Shown: positions 24,548-35,699, counted from the stretch's first letter. The stretch is 64,000 nt of DNA from Orbilia blumenaviensis (GCA_036872755.1 JAVHNS010000005.1:1860001-1924000), one strand, 5' to 3'. Made by a program: numbers and translations. Notes: generated by a model not told the origin, from the letters alone.

Positions 24548-24702
24548 TTTATCGTGAGGTTTGGATGAAGCGTACTAGCGTTGGCGCGGAACAACCCTCA
24601 AACCTTCAAACATTTCCATCGAAACCCGAACCTTTCTTTCACCTAACAATCTCACCCACTACGAACCATCGCCCCCCACTATACGTTTCCGACGTCACCA
24701 CA
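24548..24702. promoter_or_regulatory. Shared 155-bp divergent promoter
   Basis: Lies between the start codons of the minus-strand methyltransferase and the plus-strand THOC5-like gene, so it must contain both transcription starts or these lie inside the neighbouring genes. An in-frame ATG at 24565 could extend the THOC5-like protein but would leave it almost no leader. Confidence 0.6.
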
Positions 24703-25392
24703 ATGGCGCCAGAAGTAGCCTCCCGTATCACGGAGCAGGAACTCCAAGAATGCCTGCAAGCCCTCCAACAGACCCGTGAACTCTGCCTGCAGATAGTATC
24801 GCAAGATCGCGCCCACGCCGCATCTCAAACCGCATCTCCAGACGAGCGTCTGAAGGCCCAGAAACAGCTGCTCGCCTCCCTATCCCGCCTACGAGCCCTC
24901 CATCGGACAGCTTACATGACCGTCCGACAGACAAAACAAGCGACTTCCGAAGCCCGCCAAGAGCAAGATCGATTACATCTTCAGTTGCAGAATCTATACT
25001 ACCAACAACGCCACTTACGCGGTGAAATCGACGCGTGTCTGGATTTTCAGCATACATATGAGGATATCCCGCTTGTGGATGAAGAAGACTATCTCGCTCG
25101 ACACCCCGAAGATGCAGACAAGGACCCACATGAACTCATGAAACTACGGCTGGCTGATGAGAGGGCGGTGCGGGAAGAGCTGGAGGCGCAGAGAAAACAG
25201 TTGATTGCCAAGAAGCAGGCCTTGATATCCGAGAATAAGAAACGGAAGGATGATCTGGCTAGCTTGGACGAGCATCTAAAGAAATTTATCGAGGTACGTA
25301 TACTAGTACAATGCGAGAATAGGATAGTGCTGATTGCCTGCTTGTTACAGAGCTCGAAACCGATACAGGAAACATTTAAGAAGGAGTACTGA
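24703..25392 (+). CDS. THO complex subunit 5 (THOC5/FMIP-like)
   Basis: THO/TREX subunit acting in transcription-coupled mRNA packaging and nuclear export. Exons 24703-25293 and 25351-25392; 210 aa, short compared with the animal protein but usual for filamentous fungi. Almost wholly alpha-helical with predicted coiled coils. The family signature region is LHLQLQNLYYQQRHLRGEI followed by the C-L-D-F-x-H pattern and IPLVDEEDYL (about residues 90-145). The intron is 57 nt and lacks an in-frame stop, so unspliced mRNA would encode a 19-residue insertion. Start at 24703 chosen because it follows CACA and begins MAPEVAS; an upstream in-frame ATG at 24565 exists. Confidence 0.85.
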   Translation: MAPEVASRITEQELQECLQALQQTRELCLQIVSQDRAHAASQTASPDERLKAQKQLLASLSRLRALHRTAYMTVRQTKQATSEARQEQDRLHLQLQNLYYQQRHLRGEIDACLDFQHTYEDIPLVDEEDYLARHPEDADKDPHELMKLRLADERAVREELEAQRKQLIAKKQALISENKKRKDDLASLDEHLKKFIEVRILVQCENRIVLIACLLQSSKPIQETFKKEY

Positions 25393-25545
25393 TTTGTATG
25401 GCGATATTACTACCCTGTATTATAATCTCATTGGTTTAACGGCGTTATCCACGATACATCAGCGGCGTTCTAGGATTTCCAGCTATCCAAGCAATTCTAA
25501 TAATTTATTCAACTTTCAAACCAGCGTTCCCAGGTTGCCGATAAT

Positions 25546-26769
25546 TTAAGCCAGGTACTTTTGAAACCAGGCAATTACTTCTTCTGCTGCCTCATCCATC
25601 GCCTTTCGGTCATCATCCGAACTCCAGTCCCCACGATGAGTGAACCCATGGACTTGGTTTTCGAACACTCGGATCTCCTTCGGAATGTTCAATTTCGGCC
25701 CAAAAGCCTCGATAATCCCGTCAACGCTGAGGCTTAGCATTGATGTTGGCCCTATGTTGCCTGCCTCGTTGCCGGTGAACATAGATGTAGCGGTGGTTCG
25801 GGAGACAGGGACGATCGTATCCTTGGAGCCGAAGGCAAGATACGTTGGGACACAAAGCGGGTCCCAATCAGCTGCTGCAGTGAAAGAAGGCTGTAGAGCT
25901 GCGACGGCTGAAATGCCAGTATCCATACGTGCTTGGAGGATAGCATGACGGCCGCCCCAACAGGTGCCGATGATACCGAGTTTGGAGATTTCAGGATCTT
26001 GACGGAGAGTGGCTATGAAGTGATCAATTTTGGGCTATCGAGAGGTTAGTGGTCGTGGCTTATCCTGATCAACCAGGGAATATGAACCTTTGTGACGGCT
26101 TCGCGGTGTTTGAAACCCTTCGGGCCCATTTTAGTCATTAAGTTGGCATAGTTCGCCCTACGGCGGCGGTGTTTAGTCAATATATGTCGGCTTGCAGGAT
26201 GAAGTGGCAGTCTTACGCTTTCTGCACAACAGTCATCTTTTCTTGAACAGACAACTTTGGTTCAGCGGTGTTGATGAAGTCTGCAGGAAGCCCATCGCCA
26301 TCAAGGATATCGGGCATCACGACATGGAAGCCGCCTTTGGCATATCTATTCCGGCAGCCTTGGTTATCTTCTTGATCTCTCTAAAGGCGGCGCAAAGACT
26401 TACGTATCGACCAACAGTTGGTGGTTTAGCAGGTCCACACCAAACACTATACATGGTTAGCGTCGAATTCGGCTCACGGTTCTTCAAGTATGCCTTCAAA
26501 AAAGGGAAGGAAAGGAAGGAATGCCGTACTGTCGACGATATAAATCAAAGTCTTTGCCTTCGATCCATCTGGCGCAGGAGCAACATATGTTCTGCGTCCT
26601 CCGATTTCTTCGAATTTACCATCTGGTTTCCCCTGCACCCACGCAAAATGTGAATTAGTACCTCCGCCCAATATATAACCCGTTAGAGTGTATAAACACA
26701 TACAGCTCGTAGATGTGCAGATGCACTAAAGTCTCCTGGATTCGCGGATGTTGCAACGTCTGACGACAT
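25546..26769 (-). CDS. Dienelactone hydrolase family protein
   Basis: Alpha/beta-hydrolase of the DLH family, cytosolic. Six exons on the minus strand: 26769-26704, 26632-26530, 26446-26404, 26345-26217, 26157-26088, 26034-25546; 299 aa. Intron-rich relative to its neighbours (five introns of 53-83 nt). The catalytic triad is intact: C162 in GTCWGG, D209 in FGSKD and H266 in QVHGF. Conserved blocks are HVVMPDILDGDG and the VDMFGVDLLNHQ strand-loop. Every junction was fixed by phase and by these blocks; the GTTCAT donor of intron 5 is non-standard beyond GT. Physiological substrate unknown. It ends 153 bp from the convergent THOC5-like gene. Confidence 0.88.
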
Positions 26770-27335
26770 GATTTCTATCTTTTGATGTTGATGTGATTGA
26801 TTACAGTTGATGGAGTTGTTTACGAAACTTGATGGTACGGAATACCTATTATTCTACTTTTATTTTTATTTTTATTTTTATTTTTATTTCTATTTTACAT
26901 TGCCCTGGTCGTAGAGCGGTTGGGTCTTATTGTCTTTATTTTTTGATTTTGAAGATGTTCAGGGCGGGCTATGACCTCATAATGCGCCTGCCGTGGCCAG
27001 ATGCATATGCCCCAAGCCTCTGCATTGCTCTTAGTCTTGTACTATTTCTGTTGGACTATATATGTGAAGGGCCAAGCTAAATGACATTTGTCAAGAGCCT
27101 AAACCAAAGGGATACTACTGTTTTTACAGGGGATTGAATATATCAGTTGATCATATGAACCCTAGGCCTATGGGTCCTGGGTTTTGGAACCAGGCCTACA
27201 GGTGGGATTACATAATCATACATCTCGGCCAGAACCCATCGCCAAAATTTGCAGCAGGAATTTTCCTCTCTCTTTCTTGTTCACAACCAAACGAGAAAAA
27301 AAAGACCACCAAATAACCACCATGCCACCAATAAC
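26770..27335. promoter_or_regulatory. Divergent promoter region of the DLH gene and DPH4
   Basis: 566 bp between start codons of oppositely transcribed genes. Contains the TTTTTA simple repeat (26858-26896) and, at the right end, the short uORF of DPH4. No gene seen. Confidence 0.55.
26858..26896 (+). repeat. (TTTTTA)n simple repeat
   Basis: About six copies of a six-base TTTTTA unit, the last imperfect. Confidence 0.85.
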
Positions 27336-27339
27336 ATGA
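27322..27339 (+). promoter_or_regulatory. Five-codon uORF overlapping the DPH4 start
   Basis: ATG at 27322 in the context CCACCATGC encodes MPPIT and ends with TGA at 27337-27339. That TGA overlaps the DPH4 ATG (27336-27338) as ATGA. Because the uORF start is in near-ideal context, DPH4 would be reached by leaky scanning or by reinitiation at the overlap. Confidence 0.6.
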
Positions 27340-27950
27340 CCCAAACTCACTACACTATCCTCTCCATCCCAAATTCTCTCTCATCAACTCATAAAAATTA
27401 CCAATTACTTCTTAAAAAGTCCTATCATCGGACACTTCTCCGATGTCATCCTGACAAACTTCCAGCCGGCGCGTCGATTGCCGGCCAAGTTAAGCAAAAC
27501 GATGGTGCGGGACTTCGAGAGGACTTAAAAGAAGGGGAGGAGATATATACTATCGACCAGATAAATACTGCCTATAAAACTCTATCATCGCCAGCGCTTC
27601 GACAGGAGTATGACCTATCCCTCCGTTCCTCCCTATCCAAGGGTGCAAACGGTGGAGGTGGGGGTTATAAAACGGGATTGGACATCGTAGACCTTGATGA
27701 CATGGTCTACCGACTCCCAGAGTCTGAAGAAGAAGGTTCTGCAGGCGGGAGGTTTACGAAATCCTGCCGATGCGGAGCGGAGGAAGGCTATGTCCTAACA
27801 GAGGAGGATATGGACGACATTGAGAAGGAATTACAACAACAGAAGATAGGCAACGGCAGTAAAGCACGGTCTATGATTATCGGGTGCTTGGGGTGCAGCC
27901 TATGGGTTCAAGTTGACTGGGTTGTTTGCGAGAGCGATGATGAAGCCTAG
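27336..27950 (+). CDS. DPH4: Diphthamide biosynthesis protein 4 (J-domain, CSL zinc finger)
   Basis: J-protein needed for diphthamide modification of elongation factor 2; it donates electrons or supports the Fe-S enzyme DPH1-DPH2. Single exon, 204 aa. The N-terminal J-domain has HPD at residues 38-40 followed by K41, with an insertion between helices II and III. The C-terminal CSL-type zinc site is formed by C144-x-C146 and C184-x2-C187 (CRCG, then GCLGCSLWVQV), with the family YVLTEEDM segment between. Start at 27336 is the first ATG in this frame; an overlapping five-codon uORF precedes it. Confidence 0.94.
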   Translation: MTQTHYTILSIPNSLSSTHKNYQLLLKKSYHRTLLRCHPDKLPAGASIAGQVKQNDGAGLREDLKEGEEIYTIDQINTAYKTLSSPALRQEYDLSLRSSLSKGANGGGGGYKTGLDIVDLDDMVYRLPESEEEGSAGGRFTKSCRCGAEEGYVLTEEDMDDIEKELQQQKIGNGSKARSMIIGCLGCSLWVQVDWVVCESDDEA

Positions 27951-29369
27951 CCTGGGGAGTGATTATATCCTTCCTTCCTTCTTCCATCTTTCTTGCTACT
28001 CCATCAATGGACCGAGGGCTTCGAACATAGCAGCGGATCTCGAAAAGGGACCATGCAAGTGTTAAATAAACCGATTAGTACCAATTTTATCAAGAAGCGT
28101 TTTTGCAATTTTGATTTAAAATTCGCGGCTTGCGATATAAGAGGGGATAGGATCCCTTTGGGAGCCGTTATCAATAACATACCGCAGGACAGAGCGTACC
28201 CGTCATCCGATACCTTACGGACACTGGGGACACGCCAGATCTCGTTTTTAGCTCCTGTGTTTTCGCAGGCGCGGATCAGATTGAAATCGTCTTTGCAAGA
28301 TTGAGATAGTATTTCTATTGCCTTCCGTTTGAGGCTTCTTTCTGCACGTTATACAGAGATAAGTCATAGAAGAGTTGGCACATTCTTTAGAAATAAACAA
28401 ATGCCTTAGTACTGAAGTAAATATGGTCTGCGTCGAGGAATTCCCTTTTTTACCCTAACCAGGCTTCATGAATACTTCGGTGGGGCATCCCTTTAGACTT
28501 ATTCGTCTGAGCTTCCATTTCCACCAGCTCCAGTTTATGCAGGGGCCCAGCCGTTAAAAAGGCTTGTATTTCAGCAGAAGACGCCCTAAACAGCGCATAC
28601 GCGTATAAACGGCAGGGCGAGCCGATCCTTGTGAGACCCAAATACTTCGGATACTTTTTTTAATTTTTTAAAGGTATGATACTACATGTTAATAACCAAC
28701 CAGGGTCTACAATTCTTGTCGATAAAGGCAGCGGATAAATGTGTACATGTATCATACGCTTAGGGCTATAGATCTGGAAGCGAGTGATCGAATTTATAGG
28801 TCTATGCACTATATTATCACATTTGATAATATTGGCATTCGATATCGCCTGAACTGATTCGAGATGCACCTCAAGCCCCATCTGAGTAGTAATCTGATCG
28901 GCCTTGGAGGCATGTTCTGGATCGACGTGGACCCGACGCACAAAATCAAAGCGTTCAACCGGATATTTGTAAATGGCCCCGTGCAGCACAACCGCTTTGT
29001 AGCGCCTGGCGGTGCACAAGAATCATCATCCGAACCTCTCAAATTCTGTTTCTAGGGCACGGAAATTAGATGGCGCTCCAGATTCAGGTGCCAGCATGGT
29101 GGCGTTTGTGACCGAAAAGGGATTCCTCTAAACTGGGACTAACGTCGTTCAGCCTCACCTTGCGCACACAGGAGTAACTCGATATAAGTACGGGTATGTC
29201 TGCTATGTGTACATTGAAAAATCAAGCTACTTTTTGCATAGCAATTGCTAGGCTACTTGTCGTTCATTTTTTTCGGTTTTTCGTTCTTTTATATATTATT
29301 GTTACAATCGAATCAAGTCGCTCGTTTATACACAAATTTTGAAGAGTAGTCTATGAATTAATAATAATC
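27951..29369. other. Intergenic region, 1.4 kb, possible gene remnant on the minus strand
   Basis: No intact gene. On the minus strand 29019-28660 a 119-residue open frame (with the stretch RFDFVRRVHVDPEHASKA) looks protein-like, but has no upstream start or splice partner that I can support. It may be a remnant. Confidence 0.3.
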
Positions 29370-30786
29370 ATGCGGTTCGGAATCCTATCTGTTGTTGCGC
29401 TTCCAGTGCTTTTGGGGTGCGTCGATGGAGTATTTGCTGTTTCGGGCTCTCAATATCAATTGCAATGCAAACCTGCTGCGAAGTCTTGCGCGGCCTCTGC
29501 TCGCCAGGCTGCCCCTTGTACATCTTTGTTCAGTACGTATACATAGAAATCTATAGTTTTCTAGGACTGCTTTAAATATTTTGGATACGAGCAAGTGTCG
29601 CTAACATATCGATTTCCACAATGCTAGTCAAGAGCAAAGTCAAGCGTCCAACGTGCACTGTTGTTCCAGCGCCTGCTACAGTGACAAAGAAGGTGACACC
29701 GGCTGCCGTCACCAAGACTCTCACGGTCACTCAAACAGTTTCGACTGCAACAATTGTAACTCTTCCCACTGTTACGGTCACTAAGACACACGAGATCGTG
29801 GAGACCCAGACCGCCGTGGTTACCGCGACAGTTCCAACTACAGAAGTATCCATTGTGTAGGTTCAATTATTCCTAGGAGTCGGTTGGTAGACATATAATG
29901 GATCGATATATCCGTGAGCAGTGTAATGTTGATTTGATGCTAACCTTATGATTTTACATGCTCTATAGCAGCACATTCGTTTCTACTGTGACCACCTTCC
30001 CATTTCAGGATGTCCAGTTGGTTTGCACTACATTTACCTTTGAACGCAAGAGGGACGCTATGCCTACTGCTGAAGTCGAAATTGGTAACTTGGCCAAGCG
30101 TACTGCGCTTCCAAAATGCTGTGGTAAGATATATCTAGATCCAGATCTAATCATTGATCTCTTGAGTAATTTAAACTAATGGCACCTGTTACCTCTATCT
30201 AGGATGCTTCCTTACATCAACTAAAACTGCTGCCCGTCAGACTAAGACCGTCACTACGACACTAGCAAAATCGACAGTCACAAAGAGGGTTACTAAGACC
30301 GTCACCAAGACCAGCACCAGCACCGCCCTCCCCAGCTCCTTGACTACCTTCAAGACTACTACCGAAATCGTCACAGCTACGAGGACAGATACCGAAACTC
30401 TCACCGAAAGCGCAACCGAAACAGTATCCGCCACGCAAACGGAAGCCTATGATGAGTGCTTGGACCCGTACATCTACATCGGCCGAAACGCTTTCGTGTA
30501 CGATTTTACCGTTGCCGTCAATCTTCCCATAACTGTCAACACCCTCCAAGCATGTTGTGCCGCATGTCGTGAGGCCGTGAACTGTGCCAACTACGTGTTC
30601 GATATCGATACCGATCGATGTCTATTGTATCAAGTAACTCAAGACCTTGAGGCTCATTCCCGCCGAAGGTGCACATACGGGAAATACTGCACGATCGGCC
30701 GGTCTTTCGGGAATTTTGTCGAGCAGCAACGCCCAGACAACGAATTGTATGGCATTGGTCCATGTGGTGGCATGATTACTAGGTAA
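29370..30786 (+). CDS. Secreted Thr-rich protein with C-terminal PAN/Apple-like cysteine module
   Basis: Exons 29370-29532, 29628-29856, 29969-30123, 30203-30786; 376 aa. Exon 1, too short to stand out as an open frame, supplies a signal peptide (MRFGILSVVALPVLLG). Two Thr/Val-rich segments follow, built of VTKTLTVTQT-like and TKTVTKTST-like motifs, probably O-glycosylated stalks. They are separated by short cysteine pairs and a dibasic KRK. The last about 110 residues hold a cysteine module (LQACCAACREAVNC, then DRCLLYQV) with the spacing of fungal PAN/Apple domains, ending IGPCGG. Same architecture as the gene at 60504-61826. A surface or matrix adhesin is a guess. Confidence 0.75.
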
Positions 30787-31821
30787 GGCCTGGGTACAGC
30801 GGCGTGAGATAAAATGTAGAGTAATGGGCGTGCCATAGTCATCATCTATATAGTATTATTTAACCGCCAAGATTGTTTCGGCTTTGCATGACTTCGCTTT
30901 ATCCAAGGGCATACTGTAAACGTGCGATTTTGCGATCCCCGATCCTAGAATTTTATATACTTAATGTAATAATCTCAATGTTTATACCTTGATACGCTAC
31001 GACAAAAATAGTGCTGAGGCATTGTCACTCTTTACCAATAATTTTATGTAGTTTATAAATTGCTTCGCCTGGTCTTACGCTACATGTTTTCTCTACAATT
31101 ACCATAGCTATATACGCTGGCGCTCTTGTAATATGGGTTATAATCACCTTGCCAACGAAGCGTCGTATACTACGAGACTCGTTTATAATATGCCCGTATT
31201 GTCAGACTGGTGCCATCTGGGAATACACTCTTGAATTTGGCTTAAATAATTTTATTTATAAGACCCCTCTTTACACTTGATCCCTGCCTTATGAAATACC
31301 ACGGAAATGATTATTAGGGTTAGTATTATGTACCTAGATATACACCTAGGTATTATTCGCGTGTTTAAATTGCATCCACACAGGTTAAAATTTCCTCATG
31401 AACAAACTTCAGATTTGTTTAACCCACACAAACGTTGCAAACGCGGGAGCTGTACGGTTCGCATTATGATTTTAGTTGCTACTTGGCCAATACAAGACCC
31501 CTTGCGATTTCTAGCGAAGCTTTCACACGGAATTCCAGAGCTTTGAAATATTCGGCTCTTCAACTTGTAGTTGAGCAACCTCTACATTATATTCGACCCC
31601 ACGGGCTAAAAGATCAGGTTTTCCTCCCACATTGTTGCATTTTTCTAGTACACAACACAAATTCTCTGATAAACCGGCGAAATTCGGGGCTAACTTAGCA
31701 ATGACACCAGGCTAACTACGGATTTGTATAAATTGCTCGCGCTAGTTAAGACCAAGTCCAGTCTTAGAATACACCCAGAAAGATACCTATATTCACGGGT
31801 AGAGAGCCCCCCGCAGAAACT
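30787..31821. other. Intergenic AT-rich region, 1.0 kb
   Basis: No gene. Contains a about 50-nt element at 31124-31177 that recurs in diverged form at 45123-45178 (see repeat entry), and an imperfect palindrome around TACCTAG/CTAGGTA at 31330-31352. Confidence 0.5.
31124..31177 (+). repeat. Degenerate dispersed repeat, copy 1
   Basis: Shares the blocks CACCTTGC, CGAAGC, TCGT and TACTAC in order with 45123-45178, with differences mostly C/T and A/G. Suggests remnants of a repeated element altered by transitions, as RIP would do. Confidence 0.45.
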
Positions 31822-32745
31822 ATGAGACTAAACGAATCAATTGCAATAATAACGAATAAACTCGTATTTGTACCCTACGAGGTAACCTATACCGCCTTGG
31901 AATACACATTTCCATTATAAGCATATTCTAATGCCAAAATTTGACAGGCTTCACACGTCCCCACTTATTCAGAATGGATGTCTAGCGAGGTATGCACCCA
32001 AAATTTCCGTTATATAAATAGCTACATGTAGTAGTGACCAAGCATCCATATTTTTCATTGACGCATAAATATTTTATAGTCGCTCCGCGAAGCAACAGCT
32101 TCGGAACGTCTCTCCCTCCCCGAAGAATATGCAATGCAAAAGTCTTGGCGAGAGGATGCCGATAAGTTGACGTTTATATTATCGGTTCCATCTGATGGTA
32201 TCCAAGCACTCGAAAGTTCTGTGGATAACGAAAGTAGAAAGAACTATGTGGTTGTCGAGGGCGTTGATGATGCGCCTTCAAATCTTGTTGGCGATGTCAA
32301 CTTATTCCTTTATGAAAATGATGAAGATGATGGGATTGAGGGAGTAAAAAGTCAGATCGCTTTGATTGGTGAGATTGAGCTCATGGTTGCGAGAGAGGAA
32401 TATCAGGGACAAGGCCTTGGGAAGATCGCAGTGTTGGTATTTATCCTCTATGTTCTACAGCACCAGCAAGAGATATTGATGCAAGATATGGCGAGGTACG
32501 AGAAAGGAGGGAAGGAGCTGAGGTATTTAAGGGTTAAGATTGGGAAGGGAAATGTGAGAAGTCTGGGGTTGTTCCAGAAGCTGGGTTTTGTGAAGACGAC
32601 TGAGGAACCGAATTATTTTGGGGAGTGGGAGTTAAGGTTATCCATTGAACCGTTGGGAGAGGTCGAGGAGAAGGTGAAGGAGGATCTTAAAGGGTGTGGA
32701 GTTGTATGGAATGAAGAGATATCCTTTAGAAGGTTAACCACCTAA
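31822..32745 (+). CDS. GNAT N-acetyltransferase, NAT9 type
   Basis: Predicted acetyl-CoA-dependent acetyltransferase, cytosolic. Exons 31822-31881, 31948-31989, 32080-32745; 255 aa. The two small 5' exons (20 and 14 codons) were found by matching the family start: KLVFVPY, then HVPTYSEWMSSE, then LREATASE. The acetyl-CoA binding motif QGQGLG is at residues 143-148, preceded by the IGEIELMV strand; the GLFQKLGF strand-turn follows. These three blocks are the NAT9 signature. NAT9 homologs elsewhere have been linked to microtubule stability; no substrate can be read from sequence. The tail (about residue 225 on) is variable. Confidence 0.9.
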
Positions 32746-33102
32746 ATTGTTGTATGGTATCCACGGCACAAATATAAGAAATTTACGATCCGCGGTTCTA
32801 GCAACCAGTCTACGTCCGAATCTTATTCTGTTGTTTTATCATTCCTCTCTCCATTTTATTCAGAAATGGATATATCACATCTCGTCGTCGACATTATATA
32901 TGTACAGTCAAGAACAGAATTATGCCTCGATCCTTCCCTCCCATGGGAAAAAAACTCCGTCTGGTCATGTGGATGAAAAAAGCGTAGGATTGGATGATAG
33001 GACACAAAGAAGAAAACCGGCGTCGAAAAAAGAGGTATATTGTAACAGGAAAAAAAAGGCTGATGGAAATATAGTGCTTTATTTCTTCAGTTTGTTTCGA
33101 GT
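32746..33102. other. Convergent 3' region between the NAT9-type gene and eL38
   Basis: Holds both 3' UTRs. A/T-rich, no gene. Confidence 0.5.
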
Positions 33103-33573
33103 TTACTTCTTCTTGGCTGGGACGTCGGTGACAGTAAGTCCTGCGAGTAGAAAGATTTGGTTAACAACCTCAAAACTTCAACCAAGAGGAAATTGCGCCT
33201 GAATAGCATACCAGGTGGCAGGCTCTGCTTTAGCTTCTCAGCCTTCTCAGAGTCCTTGAGGGTGAGAGTGTACAAGTGCCTGTGGCATCGGACCTTGAAC
33301 TTGGTCTGGCTGCCGTTCTTCTTTACTCTGGCGGCTATAAATCACCCAAAAAAACACACAATTAGTCGAGACTCTCAAGAAAAATCGAATATATCGTCCG
33401 TATAATCGAATGCGGATATCGTATCGTGAGGGATTGGTTTCGTACACTTGGCATCCTTGCGGCGAGCAAGCTCGATGAAGACCTAGGGATTTCCAGTCAG
33501 TACAACGGCCATAAATTAGAACATGATATGGACAGTAATCGCGAACCTTAATGTCGTTGATAGCGCGTGGCAT
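33103..33573 (-). CDS. RPL38: 60S ribosomal protein eL38
   Basis: Structural protein of the large cytosolic subunit. Four exons on the minus strand: 33573-33547, 33482-33446, 33334-33212, 33140-33103; 74 aa, full length. The sequence reads [39 protein letters not shown] and then [18 protein letters not shown]. The exon 2 donor was placed at GTACGA so that the junction restores the conserved DAKSAR motif. Introns of 63-111 nt break nearly every 25 codons, typical of fungal ribosomal protein genes. Confidence 0.97.
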
Positions 33574-34091
33574 TGTGACGGTATTGTTGATGTGATATGT
33601 GGGAGGAATTGATGGATACTCTCGATGTCAATACAACGGTATACGGCCTCAAGCAGCAAAATTGTTTGGAGCTGGGATATTGATGCCAAGAAACCTTTAA
33701 TTCAACGCGCTAGGCCTAATTAGGGAGGGTATAGGGTTACAGCCCTCGCTGGGAAACAACGCTTTGCGCTCAAGACTCGACGACTAGGTTTACAGACTAC
33801 AGTTCAAGGTCACGTTTTAGATGCTATTCAGGAGTGTGTCTTGTCTCGTGTCTATTCTTGATGGTTATCGTCATTCAGGAGGACGTTATATTATGAAAAT
33901 CCAGCTGCTTCCCATAAAAACCCATTGGACGAACGCGGAAAAGTGATAAAATGTACATGGAGCAAGAGGATATAAAGAAGTGCCCTCGTATGAAGGAGGA
34001 TGGTAGTAGTTGAGGAAAGTCGTCGATTATGAGAATAGAGGACAGATAAAAAAAAAGGGAAAACGGAAACGCCAAAGAAAACTGAACGCAT
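33574..34091. promoter_or_regulatory. eL38 promoter and eL36 3' flank
   Basis: 518 bp between two minus-strand ribosomal protein genes. No gene seen; contains a short A run (34047-34057). Confidence 0.5.
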
Positions 34092-34734
34092 TTAGTGCGC
34101 TCTCCTCGACTCGGCGATGACTCTGGTGAGTTCGTCGACCTTTCTCTTTGCACGGCCGAATGTTCCGAGCTGCGCATTTATATGTTAGATGATTGTGAAA
34201 TCCGGCATATACAGATGAAAGGGATAAACAAACCCTCTTCTTTGCGAGCTTCCTGGCACGCTTGTCCTTGCTGTTCCTGATCAATTCGATAACACGCTTC
34301 TCATATGGAGCAAGACTGTTGTAAAATCGCCTTCATTAGCCCATATCCAACATTTCCCCACAGATCATAACAGCATCTGGCCAGTCTGTTCTAAATGCGA
34401 TATAGCAGCCGCCTGCGATAGGCCGACTGTTTGCGACTCGTATTCATCACTTATCCAGCCTCTGCACCTTCGACCGTGTCTCCTCACAAAGATCTGGAAT
34501 ATTCTTCTTACCCAGCAACCTCCCTGACGATGTCCCTGACGAAAAGAGTACGCTTCGAGGCCTTTCCCTTGGTTCGGGAGATTCTGGCCTTGGACTCGTG
34601 TGGAGTGACCTTGTGGCCCTTGTTGATGCCGATGGCAAGACCTGCATTCAAAAATAACCCATCAGAACCCGCTCTCTCTCCCAGACATTAACTATAAAAT
34701 TTGTCGGCATACCGGTCTTCTTGGATTCGGACAT
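34092..34734 (-). CDS. RPL36: 60S ribosomal protein eL36
   Basis: Large-subunit ribosomal protein. Four exons on the minus strand: 34734-34713, 34641-34512, 34315-34234, 34169-34092; 103 aa, the usual length. Conserved blocks are [47 protein letters not shown] and [10 protein letters not shown], with the C-terminus RRAH. The second intron is comparatively long (196 nt). The gene is divergent from ADE8 over 317 bp, so a ribosomal protein gene and a purine enzyme share a promoter region. Confidence 0.97.
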
Positions 34735-35051
34735 CGTGACTGATGTATATGAGGTAGGGGGGGGAATTCGGTGTCGGTAGTGTCGGTGGTGTCGTTTGGG
34801 TGTCGATGATTGTAGGAAAGCACAAAGCGGCAGCTTAGCAAAAATGAAGAATATTGCAACTTCTTGGCATTGAACAGCAAAAAATCGAATTCTTTTCTGT
34901 GTGCGTTGTGCCCTACGTTCCCGAACTGGTAATCTGTAAAAGGGCAAACATCTCGAGATTTTCCCTTGGAACCTCACCTGCAACACATTCCTATTTCGCA
35001 TACAACATCCCACTTCAGACCCGCTAAACCTTAAAGCTCTTTCCACCTGCC
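34735..35051. promoter_or_regulatory. Bidirectional promoter region of eL36 and GAR transformylase
   Basis: 317 bp between start codons. Contains a TGTCGGTAGTGTCGGTGGTG repeat-like stretch near 34772 and C/T-rich sequence before each ATG. Confidence 0.55.
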
Positions 35052-35699
35052 ATGTCTTCTCGAATTGTGGTTCTCATCTCGGGCTCTGGGAGCAATCTTC
35101 AAGCTCTTATTGATGCCGCTTCGACACCTCTTCTTCCCGCCGCTCAGATTGTCCATGTAATCTCAAATCGTAAGGCCGCCTATGGCTTGACTCGTGCCGC
35201 CAATGCGACCCCTCCAATTCCAACTTCATATCATGGGTATCCGCCATATAAGACTTCGCATCCAGCCGACCCCCGTGGAGCCTATGACGAAGACTTGGCG
35301 AAGTTAATACTGAATCTACCTGAAGATCAGTATCCTGACTTAATCGTATGTGCTGGATGGATGCATATCTTAACACCCAAGTTTCTGGAACCGATAGCGA
35401 CAGCGGGAATACCAATCATTAATCTTCATCCCGCCTTACCGGGCGCCTTTGATGGCGCTGGAGCAATTGAGAGGTCGTGGGAGGCATTTAACAGGGGCGA
35501 GATCGCGGAGACTGGGGTTATGATACATTATGTTATCCAAGAGGTTGATAGAGGAGAACCGATTGTGGTCAAAAAGGTGGAGCTAAGGGCTGGAGAATCA
35601 GTAGAAGAACTCACTACGAGAATACATGATATCGAGCATGTTGCTATTGTGGAAGGCACCAAGCTCGCATTGGAGAAGAAGAAGACTGGGAGTTCATGA
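35052..35699 (+). CDS. ADE8: Phosphoribosylglycinamide formyltransferase (GAR transformylase)
   Basis: Transfers a formyl group from 10-formyl-THF to GAR in de novo purine synthesis (EC 2.1.2.2); cytosolic. Single exon, 215 aa, the normal fungal monofunctional length. Phosphate-binding SGSGSNLQALI is at residues 10-20. Catalytic residues are N124, H126 (INLHPALPGAFDG) and D166 (QEVDRGEPI). No missing residue. Confidence 0.96.
   Translation: MSSRIVVLISGSGSNLQALIDAASTPLLPAAQIVHVISNRKAAYGLTRAANATPPIPTSYHGYPPYKTSHPADPRGAYDEDLAKLILNLPEDQYPDLIVCAGWMHILTPKFLEPIATAGIPIINLHPALPGAFDGAGAIERSWEAFNRGEIAETGVMIHYVIQEVDRGEPIVVKKVELRAGESVEELTTRIHDIEHVAIVEGTKLALEKKKTGSS

Noticed and set aside
28660..29019. 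119-codon minus-strand frame after DPH4 as a gene
   Set aside because: Somewhat protein-like, but no family match and no supported start or splice partner; noted only as a possible remnant.
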